Part shown: piece after piece, positions 26,422 to 35,172 of the stretch
Position numbering within the stretch: position 1 is the first letter of the stretch
Layout: every line of letters begins with the position of its first letter
DNA from: Streptomyces roseoviridis
GTDB lineage: Bacteria; Actinomycetota; Actinomycetes; Streptomycetales; Streptomycetaceae
NCBI RefSeq assembly: GCF_039535235.1
Contig: NZ_BAAAWU010000001.1
Coordinates: forward strand, 5,270,001-5,334,000
Length of the DNA: 64,000 nt
Direction: 5' to 3'
Position numbers and translations under genes: made by a program
The notes under the pieces: model-generated
What the model was told of the DNA's origin: nothing
Database searches by the model: none
Seen by the model: only the letters and a program-made list of their open reading frames with translations

Positions 26422-27196
26422 GCGCGGGCAGCTCGGAGGCGGCCTGTGCCGACGGCGGGGGAGGCTCCGAGGCGGCCTGTGCCGGCGGCGGGGCCGAGAG
26501 GCGCGCGACCTCGGCCCGCAGCTCCCGCACCTCCAGGGCCAGCGCCTCCAGGAGCTCCGTCTGCCGGCGCTCGACCGCGTCGTCCCGCTCGAAGCGGGCG
26601 ATGAACCAGGCCGCGATGTTCGCGGTCACCACACCGAGCAGCGCGATCCCGGACAGCATCAGTCCGACCGCGAGCACCCGGCCCAGACCCGTGGTCGGGG
26701 CGTGGTCGCCGTAGCCGACGGTGGTCATCGTGGTGAAGGACCACCACACGGCGTCACCGAGCGTCTTGATGTTGCCGTCCGGCGCGTCCCGCTCCACGTG
26801 GAGCACGGCCAGCGAGCCGAACATCATCAGTCCGACCACCGCGCCCGCCACGTACGTGGTGAGCGTGATCTGCGGGGCCATCCGGGCCCGCCGGCCCACC
26901 AGGAGGAGCGTCGAGACCACCCTGAGCAGCCGCAGCGGCTGCACCATCGGCAGCACCACCGCGAGCAGGTCCAGCGGATGGCTGCGCACGAAGGCCCACC
27001 GGGCCGGTGCGATCGCCAGCCGGACCAGATAGTCCAGGGCGAACACCGCCCACACCACCCACTCCACCCGGGCGCACAGCCGGTGCACCCACGGGTCGGC
27101 GCCCGGTGCCACGATCGGCACGGCGTAGGCGACGCCGAACGCCACCGCCAGCGCCAGCAGCGGCGTCCGGGTGCGCTCTTCCCAGTGTTCCTTCAT
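26402..27196 (-). CDS. Voltage-gated-like potassium channel
   Basis: The protein has 264 aa; the ATG at 27196 is used, and one at 27205 is also possible. Six transmembrane segments are seen. An S4-like helix carries regularly spaced Arg (LRLLRVVSTLLLVGRRAR), and the pore helix is followed by the selectivity filter TTVGYGD. A short coiled region with many Glu/Arg follows S6, then a Pro/Ala tail with two near-identical copies of a QAASE segment. It is a KvAP-type prokaryotic channel, forming a tetramer in the membrane. Its 3' end overlaps the convergent secreted-protein gene by 20 bp. Confidence 0.92.
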   Translation of the reverse strand: MKEHWEERTRTPLLALAVAFGVAYAVPIVAPGADPWVHRLCARVEWVVWAVFALDYLVRLAIAPARWAFVRSHPLDLLAVVLPMVQPLRLLRVVSTLLLVGRRARMAPQITLTTYVAGAVVGLMMFGSLAVLHVERDAPDGNIKTLGDAVWWSFTTMTTVGYGDHAPTTGLGRVLAVGLMLSGIALLGVVTANIAAWFIARFERDDAVERRQTELLEALALEVRELRAEVARLSAPPPAQAASEPPPPSAQAASELPAPTAPTA

Positions 27197-27221
27197 GCCC
27201 GGCATCGTAGGGAACGCCGAA

Positions 27222-27249
27222 GGGCGGCGGGACCACGGTCCCACCGCCC
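27222..27249 (-). terminator. Hairpin downstream of aceE
   Basis: Thirteen-base arms GGGCGGCGGGACC and GGTCCCACCGCCC face each other with one mismatch, about 60 bp past the aceE stop and just upstream of the channel gene. Confidence 0.7.
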
Positions 27250-27310
27250 CTCACCAGGTGGTATGTGCTAGGTCGACTCCGGCTGCGGCGCCGGAGACGG
27301 CGCTACGGCG

Positions 27311-30043
27311 TCACGCGTCGCCGCCCGCGATGCCCGGGTCGGCGGCCGCGACGTCGAGCAGCCGGTAGCGGTCCACGGCCTGCTTCAGGGCCGAGCGGTC
27401 CACCTTGCCGTCCCGGGCCAGCTCCGTGAGCACCGCGAGCACGATCGACTGGGCGTCGATGTGGAAGTAGCGCCGGGCCGCGCCGCGGGTGTCCGCGAAG
27501 CCGAAGCCGTCCGCGCCCAGCGAGGTGTAGCTGCCCGGCACCCAGCGGGAGATCTGGTCCGGCACCGCGCGCATCCAGTCGGAGACGGCCACGAACGGAC
27601 CCTGGGCCCCCTGGAGCTTGCGCGTCACGTACGGGACGCGCTGCTCCTCGTCCGGGTGGAGCAGGTTGTGCTCCTCGACGGCCACGGCGTCGCGACGCAG
27701 CTCGTTCCAGGAGGTGGCGGACCAGACGTCGGCGCGGACGTTCCACTCCTCGGCGAGGATCCGCTGGGCCTCGACCGCCCACGGCACGGCGACGCCGGAG
27801 GCCATGATCTGCGCGGGGATCGCGCCGGCCTCGCCCGCCCTGTAGCGGTAGATGCCCTTGAGGATGCCGTCGGCGTCCACGTTCTCGGGCTCGGCCGGGT
27901 GCTGGATCGGCTCGTTGTAGACGGTCAGGTAGTAGAAGACGTCCTCGGCCTCGGGGCCGTACATGCGCCGCAGACCGTCCTGGACGATGTGGGCGATCTC
28001 GTAGCCGAAGGCGGGGTCGTAGGCGACGCACGCCGGGTTGGTCGAGGCCAGCAGGTGCGAGTGGCCGTCCGCGTGCTGGAGGCCCTCGCCGGTCAGCGTG
28101 GTGCGGCCGGCGGTGGCACCGAGCACGAAGCCGCGGGCGAGCTGGTCGGCCATCTGCCAGAACTGGTCGCCGGTGCGCTGGAAGCCGAACATCGAGTAGA
28201 AGACGTAGACCGGGATCAGCGGCTCGCCGTGCGTGGCGTACGCCGAACCGGCGGCGATCAGCGAGGCGGTGCAGCCCGCCTCGGAGATGCCGTCGTGCAG
28301 CATCTGGCCGGTCGGGGACTCCTTGTAGGCGAGGAGCAGTTCGCGGTCCACGGCCTCGTACTGCTGGCCGAGCGGGTTGTAGATCTTGGCGCTCGGGAAG
28401 AACGAGTCCATGCCGAAGGTGCGGTACTCGTCCGGCGCGATCAGCACGAAGCGCTTGCCGATCTCCTTGTCCCGCATCAGGTCCTTGAGCAGCCGGACGA
28501 AGGCCATCGTGGTCGCGATCGACTGCTGGCCCGAGCCCTTCTTCACCGCCGCGTAGGTCTTGTCCTCGGGCAGTGCCAGCGGCTTGGCGCGGACCACCCG
28601 CGTGGGCACGTACCCGCCGAGCGCCTTGCGGCGGTCGTGCATGTACTGGATCTCCTCGGAGTTCCGGCCCGGGTGGTAGTACGGCGGCAGCCCGTCCTCC
28701 AGCTGCTTGTCCGTGATCGGGATGTGCAGCCGGTCGCGGAAGCGCTTGAGGTCGTCGACCGTCAGCTTCTTCATCTGGTGGGTGGCGTTGCGGCCCTCGA
28801 AGTTGGGGCCCAGCGTCCAGCCCTTGACGGTCTTGGCGAGGATCACCGTCGGCTGGCCCTTGTGGGCCTTGGCCGCCGAGAACGCCGCGAAGATCTTCCG
28901 GTGGTCGTGGCCGCCGCGCCCCAGGTGCAGGATCTGGTCGTCGGTCATGTTCTCGACCATGGCCCGCAGCCGCTGGTCGTCACCGAAGAAGTGGTCGCGG
29001 ATGTAGGCGCCGGTCTCCGTCGCGTACGTCTGGAACTGGCCGTCCGGCGTGGTGTTCATCTTGTTGACGAGCACGCCGTCGCGGTCCTGCGCCAGCAGCG
29101 GGTCCCAGGAGCGGTCCCAGACCAGCTTGATGACGTTCCACCCGGCACCGCGGAAGACCGACTCCAGCTCCTGGATGATCTTGCCGTTGCCGCGCACCGG
29201 GCCGTCGAGCCGCTGGAGGTTGCAGTTGACGACGAAGGTGAGGTTGTCGAGGCCCTCCCGGGCCGCGATGGTCAGCTGGCCGAGGGACTCCGGCTCGTCC
29301 ATCTCGCCGTCGCCGAGGAAGGCCCACACGTGCGACTTGGAGGTGTCGGCGATGCCGCGCGCCTCCATGTAGCGGTTCATCCGGGCCTGGTAGATCGCGC
29401 CGAGCGGGCCGAGGCCCATCGAGACGGTCGGGAACTCCCAGAAGTCCGGCATCAGGCGCGGATGCGGGTAGGAGGACAGGCCCTCGGGGAACTTCGACTT
29501 CTCCTGGCGGAAGGCGTCGAGCTGCGTCTCGCTCAGCCGGTCGAGCAGATAGGCGCGTGCGTAGATGCCGGGGGAGGCGTGGCCCTGGAAGAAGATCTGG
29601 TCGCCGCCGTCGCCCTCGTCCTTGCCGCGGAAGAAGTGGTTGAAGCCGACGTCGTAGAGCGAGGCCGAGGAGGCGAAGGTCGCGATGTGGCCGCCGACAC
29701 CGATGCCGGGCCGCTGGGCGCGCGAGACCATCACGGCCGCGTTCCAGCGGGTGGCGTTGAGGACCTTGCGCTCGATCTCCTCGTTGCCGGGGAAGAAGGG
29801 CTCGTCCTTGGTGGCGATGGTGTTGACATAGTCCGTGCTGCGCATCTCGGGCACGGCGACCCGCTTCTCGCGGGCCCGCTCGATCAGCCGCAGCATGAGG
29901 TAGCGGGCCCGCTCCCGGCCCCGCTCGTCCACGGCGGCGTCCAGGGAGTCGAGCCATTCCTGGGTCTCTTCGGGATCAAAGTCCGGGACCTGGCTGGGAA
30001 GGCCGCCAATGATGATCGGGTTGCGATCGGATGCGGAAGCCAC
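27311..30043 (-). CDS. aceE: Pyruvate dehydrogenase E1 component, homodimeric type
   Basis: The protein has 910 aa. The GTG at 30043 is chosen because GAAGGAA lies 6 nt upstream and homologues begin with the SASDRNPIIIGG block; a longer frame to 30130 lacks such a site. It is the single-chain AceE type. The thiamine-pyrophosphate motif GDGEMDEPES and following NCNLQRLDGPVRGNGKII are intact, and the pyrimidine-binding and C-terminal transketolase domains are complete. It decarboxylates pyruvate and passes the acetyl group to the E2 lipoyl domain. The E2 and E3 genes are not in this window, as usual in actinomycetes. Confidence 0.97.
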   Translation of the reverse strand: MASASDRNPIIIGGLPSQVPDFDPEETQEWLDSLDAAVDERGRERARYLMLRLIERAREKRVAVPEMRSTDYVNTIATKDEPFFPGNEEIERKVLNATRWNAAVMVSRAQRPGIGVGGHIATFASSASLYDVGFNHFFRGKDEGDGGDQIFFQGHASPGIYARAYLLDRLSETQLDAFRQEKSKFPEGLSSYPHPRLMPDFWEFPTVSMGLGPLGAIYQARMNRYMEARGIADTSKSHVWAFLGDGEMDEPESLGQLTIAAREGLDNLTFVVNCNLQRLDGPVRGNGKIIQELESVFRGAGWNVIKLVWDRSWDPLLAQDRDGVLVNKMNTTPDGQFQTYATETGAYIRDHFFGDDQRLRAMVENMTDDQILHLGRGGHDHRKIFAAFSAAKAHKGQPTVILAKTVKGWTLGPNFEGRNATHQMKKLTVDDLKRFRDRLHIPITDKQLEDGLPPYYHPGRNSEEIQYMHDRRKALGGYVPTRVVRAKPLALPEDKTYAAVKKGSGQQSIATTMAFVRLLKDLMRDKEIGKRFVLIAPDEYRTFGMDSFFPSAKIYNPLGQQYEAVDRELLLAYKESPTGQMLHDGISEAGCTASLIAAGSAYATHGEPLIPVYVFYSMFGFQRTGDQFWQMADQLARGFVLGATAGRTTLTGEGLQHADGHSHLLASTNPACVAYDPAFGYEIAHIVQDGLRRMYGPEAEDVFYYLTVYNEPIQHPAEPENVDADGILKGIYRYRAGEAGAIPAQIMASGVAVPWAVEAQRILAEEWNVRADVWSATSWNELRRDAVAVEEHNLLHPDEEQRVPYVTRKLQGAQGPFVAVSDWMRAVPDQISRWVPGSYTSLGADGFGFADTRGAARRYFHIDAQSIVLAVLTELARDGKVDRSALKQAVDRYRLLDVAAADPGIAGGDA

Positions 30044-30460
30044 GCTGTTCCTTCGCTGGTCGGTGGAGCCCCCGGGGGAAGAGGCCCCGCTGAGGCCGGG
30101 GATGTTCATCGTGTACCCCGCCGGTGGCAAACGTCATCTTTACCGAGGGGTAACCCTCGCGGGGCGCCGTGTTCGGTCAAATCGCAACCTTACGCCCATC
30201 CCGCGCATGCGTTTCGTCAACATGTTCGGCAGACTGAAGCCGCAGAGCCCCACAATGCGGGGCGAAGAGTGCGTGACTCGTCACGGAGCGCGACGGGCAC
30301 TCGCCGGAGGTTGCGGCGAGACGGCCCCAAACGTCACCGTTTCGGCGGTCTCATCGGCCGGGTACTTGCGCGATCCGCCCCGGCACGTGTGGACTACGGC
30401 CAGCGCCGCGCCCCCGCGCGCGGCCGAAGCATTTTCCAATACATGATCAGGAGGCAAGCC
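30044..30460. other. Divergent promoter region of aceE and the DUF3052 gene
   Basis: These 417 bp separate divergent starts and must hold both promoters. On the minus strand a TTGACC lies about 125 bp before the aceE start, but I found no convincing -10 partner. No RNA gene or ORF with coding character was seen. Confidence 0.5.
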
Positions 30461-30883
30461 GTGAGCGCGACCGCGGACCACGCGGAGGAGCGGACCAACC
30501 CGGCAGCGAGGCTGGGGTTCGAGCCCGGACAGGTGGTCCAGGAGATCGGCTACGACGACGACGTCGACTTCGATCTCCGCGAAGGCATCGAGTCCATCAT
30601 CGGCCAGGACCTCGTGGACGAGGACTACGACGACGTCGCAGACGTCGTGCTGCTGTGGTTCCGTGACGAGGACGGTGACCTCACCGACGCCCTGGTGGAC
30701 GCCATCGGCCTCCTGGAGGAGGGCGGCCAGATCTGGCTGCTGACGCCGAAGACGGGCCGCGACGGCTACATCGAGCCGAGCGACATCAACGATGCCGCGC
30801 AGACCGCTGGTCTCTCCCAGACCAAGAGCATCAGCGTCGCCAAGGACTGGGTCGGCACCCGACTCGGCACCCCGAAGCGCTGA
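30461..30883 (+). CDS. DUF3052 family protein
   Basis: The protein has 140 aa from the GTG at 30461, with AGGAGG at 30449-30454. It is very acidic, with Asp-rich segments (YDDDVDFDLREG and DEDYDDVADVVLLWFRDEDGD). An alpha/beta fold is suggested, ending in the conserved SISVAKDWVGTRL. The family is restricted to actinobacteria and commonly sits next to aceE, as here; its function is unknown. It is followed directly by a strong hairpin terminator, so it is probably monocistronic. Confidence 0.9.
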   Translation: MSATADHAEERTNPAARLGFEPGQVVQEIGYDDDVDFDLREGIESIIGQDLVDEDYDDVADVVLLWFRDEDGDLTDALVDAIGLLEEGGQIWLLTPKTGRDGYIEPSDINDAAQTAGLSQTKSISVAKDWVGTRLGTPKR

Positions 30884-30901
30884 TCCCCATACGCTGCACG
30901 G

Positions 30902-30930
30902 AGCCCCCGCCGGCCACACCGGCGGGGGCT
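30902..30930 (+). terminator. Rho-independent-type hairpin
   Basis: Arms AGCCCCCGCCGG and CCGGCGGGGGCT pair perfectly around a 5-nt loop, 18 bp past the DUF3052 stop. Confidence 0.9.
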
Positions 30931-31024
30931 CTGCGCGTCCGTGACCACCCGCCGCGGTTGCGTAGGGTGGGTTTCACCGTTTCGGCCCAACGTGTGGGCC
31001 GCCGCGCGAAGGGACACGTACGCG

Positions 31025-31495
31025 ATGGCGATCGAGGTCGGAGCCGAGGCCCCGGACTTTGAACTGAAGGACAACCACGGCCGCACCGTGCGGCTCTCCG
31101 ACTTCTTCGCGGACCCCGCGACGAGCCGGAACGTGGTGCTGTTCTTCTACCCCTTTGCCTTCACCGGCGTGTGCACCGGCGAGCTGCGCGAGCTGCGCGA
31201 CAACCTGGACCGCTTCGTCAACGACGAGACCCAGCTGCTCGCCGTCTCCAACGACTCCATCCACACGCTGCGCGTCTTCGCCGAGCAGGAGGGCCTGGAG
31301 TTCCCGCTGCTCTCCGACTTCTGGAAGCACGGCGAGGTCTCCCGTGCCTACGGCGTCTTCGACGAGGACAAGGGCTGTGCCGTGCGCGGCACCTTCGTCA
31401 TCGACAGGTCCGGCACGGTCCGCTGGTCGGTGGTCAACGCCCTCCCGGACGCCCGTGACCTGGACGACTGTCTCAAGGCGCTCGCGGCCCTCTGA
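31025..31495 (+). CDS. AhpE-type one-Cys peroxiredoxin
   Basis: The protein has 156 aa, with the ATG at 31025 preceded by AAGGGA. The thioredoxin fold carries the peroxidatic Cys in FYPFAFTGVCTGEL; the T-x-x-C motif and a downstream Arg (GTFVIDRSG region) are present. A second Cys in DKGCAVRG is not in a usual resolving position, fitting the AhpE (1-Cys) group. It reduces peroxides in the cytosol, probably using mycothiol or mycoredoxin in this organism. It precedes the Ter stress cluster on the same strand. Confidence 0.93.
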   Translation: MAIEVGAEAPDFELKDNHGRTVRLSDFFADPATSRNVVLFFYPFAFTGVCTGELRELRDNLDRFVNDETQLLAVSNDSIHTLRVFAEQEGLEFPLLSDFWKHGEVSRAYGVFDEDKGCAVRGTFVIDRSGTVRWSVVNALPDARDLDDCLKALAAL

Positions 31496-31682
31496 CCGGG
31501 CGCGGAAGGGCGCCTCCGCCGGGGCCTCCGGCTGCCCCTCCGGTGGCCCCTCCGGTGCTTCCGGTGCCAACACTCGGGCGAAACGTCTGTTTCCGCGGGG
31601 AACCCGTCACTAGGATCCAGACGTTGATCCGATGCCAACGCACGACTGGGGGCGCTGCCCCTGGAAAACAATGGAGGGACTC

Positions 31683-32258
31683 GTGGGAGTCAGCCTCAGC
31701 AAGGGCGGCAACGTCTCGCTGACCAAGGAGGCCCCTGGCCTGACCGCCGTCACCGTCGGTCTGGGCTGGGACGTCCGCACCACCACCGGTACGGACTTCG
31801 ACCTCGACGCCAGCGCCATCCTGGTGAACGCGGAGGGCAAGGTCCGCAACGACCAGGACTTCGTCTTCTTCAACAACCTCAAGAGCGCCGACGGCTCCGT
31901 CGAGCACACCGGCGACAACCTCACCGGCGAGGGCGAGGGCGACGACGAGCAGGTCAAGGTCAACCTGGCCGCCGTCCCCCAGGACGTCGCCAAGATCGTC
32001 TTCCCGGTGTCCATCTACGACGCCGACAACCGCCAGCAGTCCTTCGGTCAGGTCCGCAACGCGTTCATCCGCGTCGTGAACCAGGCCGGTGGCGCCGAGA
32101 TCGCGCGGTACGACCTCTCCGAGGACGCCTCGACCGAGACGGCCATGGTCTTCGGCGAGCTCTACCGCAACGGGACGGAGTGGAAGTTCCGCGCCGTCGG
32201 CCAGGGCTACGCCTCGGGCCTGCGCGGCATCGCGCAGGACTTCGGCGTCAACGTCTGA
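31683..32258 (+). CDS. terD: TerD-family calcium-binding stress protein
   Basis: The protein has 191 aa from the GTG at 31683, with GGAGGG five bases upstream. It is a full-length TerD: N-terminal GVSLSKGGNVSLTKEAPGL, the acidic calcium-binding stretches DFDLDASAI and GDNLTGEGEGDDE, and the C-terminal ELYRNGTEWKFRAVGQGYASGL. Family members bind Ca2+ and take part in tellurite and other chemical stress responses, probably at the membrane with TerC-like proteins. A second terD follows after a perfect hairpin, which would let the first gene be expressed more strongly. Confidence 0.96.
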   Translation: MGVSLSKGGNVSLTKEAPGLTAVTVGLGWDVRTTTGTDFDLDASAILVNAEGKVRNDQDFVFFNNLKSADGSVEHTGDNLTGEGEGDDEQVKVNLAAVPQDVAKIVFPVSIYDADNRQQSFGQVRNAFIRVVNQAGGAEIARYDLSEDASTETAMVFGELYRNGTEWKFRAVGQGYASGLRGIAQDFGVNV

Positions 32259-32276
32259 GCCGACGCACCGCACCTC

Positions 32277-32309
32277 GTCCGGCGCCGCACCTTCCGTGCG
32301 GCGCCGGAC
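32277..32309 (+). terminator. Perfect 14-bp stem-loop between the two terD genes
   Basis: GTCCGGCGCCGCAC and GTGCGGCGCCGGAC pair without mismatch around CTTCC. It has no T tract, so it may be a terminator, an attenuator or an mRNA stabiliser. Confidence 0.85.
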
Positions 32310-32367
32310 GCGCCTCGGGCGCGCCCGCGCCCCGCACACGCAGCAACCACCGGGGAGGAACCACGTC

Positions 32368-32943
32368 ATGGGCGTCACGCTCGCCAAGGGAGGAAACGTC
32401 TCCCTCTCCAAGGCCGCACCCGATCTCACCCAGGTGCTCGTGGGCCTCGGCTGGGACGCGCGGTCCACCACCGGAGCCCCCTTCGACCTCGACGCCAGCG
32501 CGCTGCTGTGCCAGTCGGGACGCGTGCTCGGCGACGACTACTTCGTCTTCTACAACAACCTCAAGAGCCCCGAGGGATCCGTCGAACACACCGGTGACAA
32601 CCTCACCGGCGAGGGGGACGGGGACGACGAATCGCTCATCGTGGACCTCACCAAGGTGCCGGCCCACTGCGACAAGATCATCTTCCCGGTCTCGATCCAC
32701 GAGGCCGACAACCGCGGCCAGACCTTCGGTCAGGTCAGCAACGCCTTCATCCGCGTGGTCAACCAGGCGGACGGCCAGGAGCTCGCCCGCTACGACCTCT
32801 CCGAGGACGCCTCGGGCGAGACCGCGATGATCTTCGGCGAGCTCTACCGCTACAACGGCGAATGGAAGTTCCGGGCGGTGGGACAGGGGTACGCGTCGGG
32901 CCTCCGGGGCATCGCTCTAGACTTCGGGGTCAACGTTTCGTAA
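32368..32943 (+). CDS. terD: Second TerD-family stress protein
   Basis: The protein has 191 aa, with the ATG at 32368 and GGGGAGGAA upstream. It is the same length as the preceding TerD and aligns end to end with it (DFDLDASA versus PFDLDASA, identical SVEHTGDNLTGEG), so this is a tandem duplication with divergence. Acidic Ca2+-binding residues are kept. The TerC-like gene follows 29 bp later, suggesting one operon for the second TerD and the membrane partner. Confidence 0.96.
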   Translation: MGVTLAKGGNVSLSKAAPDLTQVLVGLGWDARSTTGAPFDLDASALLCQSGRVLGDDYFVFYNNLKSPEGSVEHTGDNLTGEGDGDDESLIVDLTKVPAHCDKIIFPVSIHEADNRGQTFGQVSNAFIRVVNQADGQELARYDLSEDASGETAMIFGELYRYNGEWKFRAVGQGYASGLRGIALDFGVNVS

Positions 32944-32972
32944 AGCCGCGTACTTACACGATGGGGTAGACA

Positions 32973-34115
32973 GTGGTTCTGAAAACCTTCGGGTGGTCGT
33001 TCGCCATCACGGCGATCGGCCTCGCTTTCGCCGCTTGGCAGTGGGGGTGGGAGGCGTTCGGGGTCGTTCTGATCCTGTCGATCCTCGAGATCTCGCTGTC
33101 CTTCGACAACGCGGTCGTCAACGCCGGAATCCTGAAGAAGATGAATGCCTTCTGGCAGAAGATCTTCCTCACGATCGGCATTCTGATCGCGGTCTTCGGC
33201 ATGCGGCTGGTCTTCCCCGTCGCGATCGTCGCCATCAGCGCCAAGGTGGGGCCGATCGAAGCCATCGAACTCGCCCTGGACAAGCCGGCGCAGTACGAGG
33301 CACTGGTCACCGACGCCCACGCGGCGATCGCCGCGTTCGGTGGCATGTTCCTGCTGATGATCTTCCTCGACTTCATCTTCGAGGACCGTGACATCAAGTG
33401 GCTCGGCTGGCTCGAGCGCCCGCTGGCCAAGCTCGGCAAGGTCGACATGCTGTCGGTCTGCATCGCGCTCATCGTCCTGCTGGTCACGGCGATGACCTTC
33501 GCCACCCACGCGCACACCAGCGCCGGCCACATGGACAAGTCCTCCACCGTGCTGCTCTCCGGTGTCGCCGGTCTCATCACGTACCTCATCGTCGGCGGCC
33601 TGTCCGGCTTCTTCGAGAACAAGCTGGAGGAAGAGGAGGAGCGCGAGCACGAGGAGGAGGAGAAGGCCAAGGCCCAGGGCAAGCCGGTCTCCGCGGTCGG
33701 CCTGGCCGGCAAGGCGGCGTTCTTCCTCTTCCTGTACCTGGAAGTCCTCGACGCCTCCTTCTCCTTCGACGGTGTCATCGGCGCCTTCGCCATCACCAAC
33801 CACATCTTCTGGATGGCGCTCGGCCTCGGCATCGGCGCGATGTACGTCCGTTCGCTCACGGTCTACCTGGTCCGCCAGGGCACCCTCGACGAGTACGTCT
33901 ACCTGGAGCACGGCGCCCACTACGCCATCGGCGCCCTCGCGGTCATCCTGCTCATCACCATCCAGCACGAGATCAGCGAGCTGATCACCGGCGGCATCGG
34001 CGTCGTCCTCATCGCGGCGTCGTTCCTGTCCTCCGTCATGAGGAACCGGGCCATCGCGGCGGCCGAGGGAAAAGCTGACGCCTCGGGCAAGACCGGGGTG
34101 AAGTCCGGGGTGTGA
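32973..34115 (+). CDS. TerC-like integral membrane protein (DUF475 type)
   Basis: The protein has 380 aa, starting GTG with a GGGG site. About eight to nine transmembrane helices are seen. The two half-repeats carry acidic signature motifs in membrane segments: ISLSFDNAVVNAG in the first and ASFSFDGVIGAFA in the second. A highly charged Glu/Lys/His loop (EEEEEREHEEEEKAKA) lies in the middle on the cytoplasmic side. TerC-family proteins are linked to metal ion export and membrane-associated stress complexes with TerD. The position directly behind terD supports that partnership. Confidence 0.9.
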   Translation: MVLKTFGWSFAITAIGLAFAAWQWGWEAFGVVLILSILEISLSFDNAVVNAGILKKMNAFWQKIFLTIGILIAVFGMRLVFPVAIVAISAKVGPIEAIELALDKPAQYEALVTDAHAAIAAFGGMFLLMIFLDFIFEDRDIKWLGWLERPLAKLGKVDMLSVCIALIVLLVTAMTFATHAHTSAGHMDKSSTVLLSGVAGLITYLIVGGLSGFFENKLEEEEEREHEEEEKAKAQGKPVSAVGLAGKAAFFLFLYLEVLDASFSFDGVIGAFAITNHIFWMALGLGIGAMYVRSLTVYLVRQGTLDEYVYLEHGAHYAIGALAVILLITIQHEISELITGGIGVVLIAASFLSSVMRNRAIAAAEGKADASGKTGVKSGV

Positions 34116-34143
34116 CGACCCCGGCAATGAGGAACGCTTCTCT

Positions 34144-34174
34144 GCGGGGCGGCCGGAGCACCCGGCCGCCCCGC
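34144..34174 (+). terminator. Strong GC hairpin after the TerC-like gene
   Basis: GCGGGGCGGCCGG pairs perfectly with CCGGCCGCCCCGC around a 5-nt loop, 28 bp after the stop codon. Confidence 0.85.
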
Positions 34175-34237
34175 GGCGTGTGAGGCGCCGTACGGGGGCG
34201 GAGACGACACGGGTACGAGTGTGGGGGGTGCGGAGCC

Positions 34238-34975
34238 ATGGGCTTCCTGGACAATCTCTTTCCGGGCAGGGGAGAGCCGTTCGATTCGGGCAGCCCCGGG
34301 TCGAACTCGATCGACTTGACCAGACGGCGCCCCAGCGTCTCCCTGAGCAAGCAGGGCGCCGCCACCGGCAACCTCCGGGTCAACCTCTCCTGGCGGATGC
34401 GGTCCTCGGACATCGAGCGCCGCCCCCGCCAGTCGAGCAGCCTGCTGCGCCATCCGCTGAAGCTCTTCAAGCCGGAGGAGGTCCAGGCCCACACCCAGGG
34501 CGTCGTCAACGTCGACCTCGACCTCGGCTGCCTCTACGAGCTGGCCGACGGCAGCAAGGGCGTGGTGCAGCCGCTCGGCGGCTTCTTCGGCGAGCTCAAC
34601 GAGCCGCCGTACGTGAAGCTCAGCGGCGACGACCGCTTCGGGGCGCCGTCCGGTGAGACGATCTTCGTCAATCTCGACCACCGGGACGCGATCAAGCGCC
34701 TGCTGTTCTTCGTCTACATCTACGACCAGACCCCGGCCTTCGACCGCACGCAGGCCAAGGTCACGCTCTATCCGAGCAACGGCCCCCGGATCGAGATCGA
34801 GCTGGACGAGGACGCCCCCCAGGCCCGCTCCTGCGCGGTGTTCACCGTCGAGAACGTCAAGAACGAGCTCGTCGTCCGCCGCGAGGTGCGGTTCGTGTAC
34901 GGCTTCCAGGCCGAGCTGGACCGGCTGTACGGGTGGGGCCTCCAGTGGGGCCGCGGCTACAAGTCGAAGACCTGA
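34238..34975 (+). CDS. TerD-like stress protein with N-terminal extension
   Basis: The protein has 245 aa. An N-terminal ~30-residue segment (GFLDNLFPGRGEPFDSG) is followed by a TerD-like beta domain: PSVSLSKQGAATGNLRVNLSW, the acidic VDLDLGCLYELADGSKG and a later RLLFFVYIYD strand. The C-terminus (ELVVRREVRFVYGFQAELDRLYGWGLQWGRGYKSK) differs from canonical TerD and resembles TerA-type members of the superfamily. It has its own terminator-isolated unit between terC and the divergent TerD gene. It probably belongs to the same membrane-linked stress complex. Confidence 0.82.
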   Translation: MGFLDNLFPGRGEPFDSGSPGSNSIDLTRRRPSVSLSKQGAATGNLRVNLSWRMRSSDIERRPRQSSSLLRHPLKLFKPEEVQAHTQGVVNVDLDLGCLYELADGSKGVVQPLGGFFGELNEPPYVKLSGDDRFGAPSGETIFVNLDHRDAIKRLLFFVYIYDQTPAFDRTQAKVTLYPSNGPRIEIELDEDAPQARSCAVFTVENVKNELVVRREVRFVYGFQAELDRLYGWGLQWGRGYKSKT

Positions 34976-34987
34976 CCGGGCCCGCGC

Positions 34988-35156
34988 CGGGCTGCCGGTC
35001 CGTGCCGGGCTCCGGCTCCCCGCCGCCCTCCGGGTCCGTGCCGGGCTCCGGGTCCGTGCAGGGCTCCGGGTCCGTACCGGGCTCCGGGTCCGTACCGGGC
35101 TCCGGCTCCCCGCCGCCCTCCGGGTCCGTGGCGGGCTCCCGGTCCGTGCCGGGCAC
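34988..35156. repeat. 18-bp GC-rich tandem repeat between convergent genes
   Basis: Around nine imperfect copies of a unit close to CGGGCTCCGGGTCCGTAC, some separated by CCCCGCCGCC, fill the space between the TerD-like gene and the convergent TerD gene. On the minus strand it would read PEPGTD repeats, but it lies beyond the stop of that gene. Confidence 0.85.
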
Positions 35157-35172
35157 GGGGGCCGCCGTGGCG

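Noticed and set aside
27461..30460. Plus-strand ORF running opposite aceE into the DUF3052 gene
   Set aside because: Only the part from 30461 has a ribosome site and conserved sequence; the rest is antisense to aceE.
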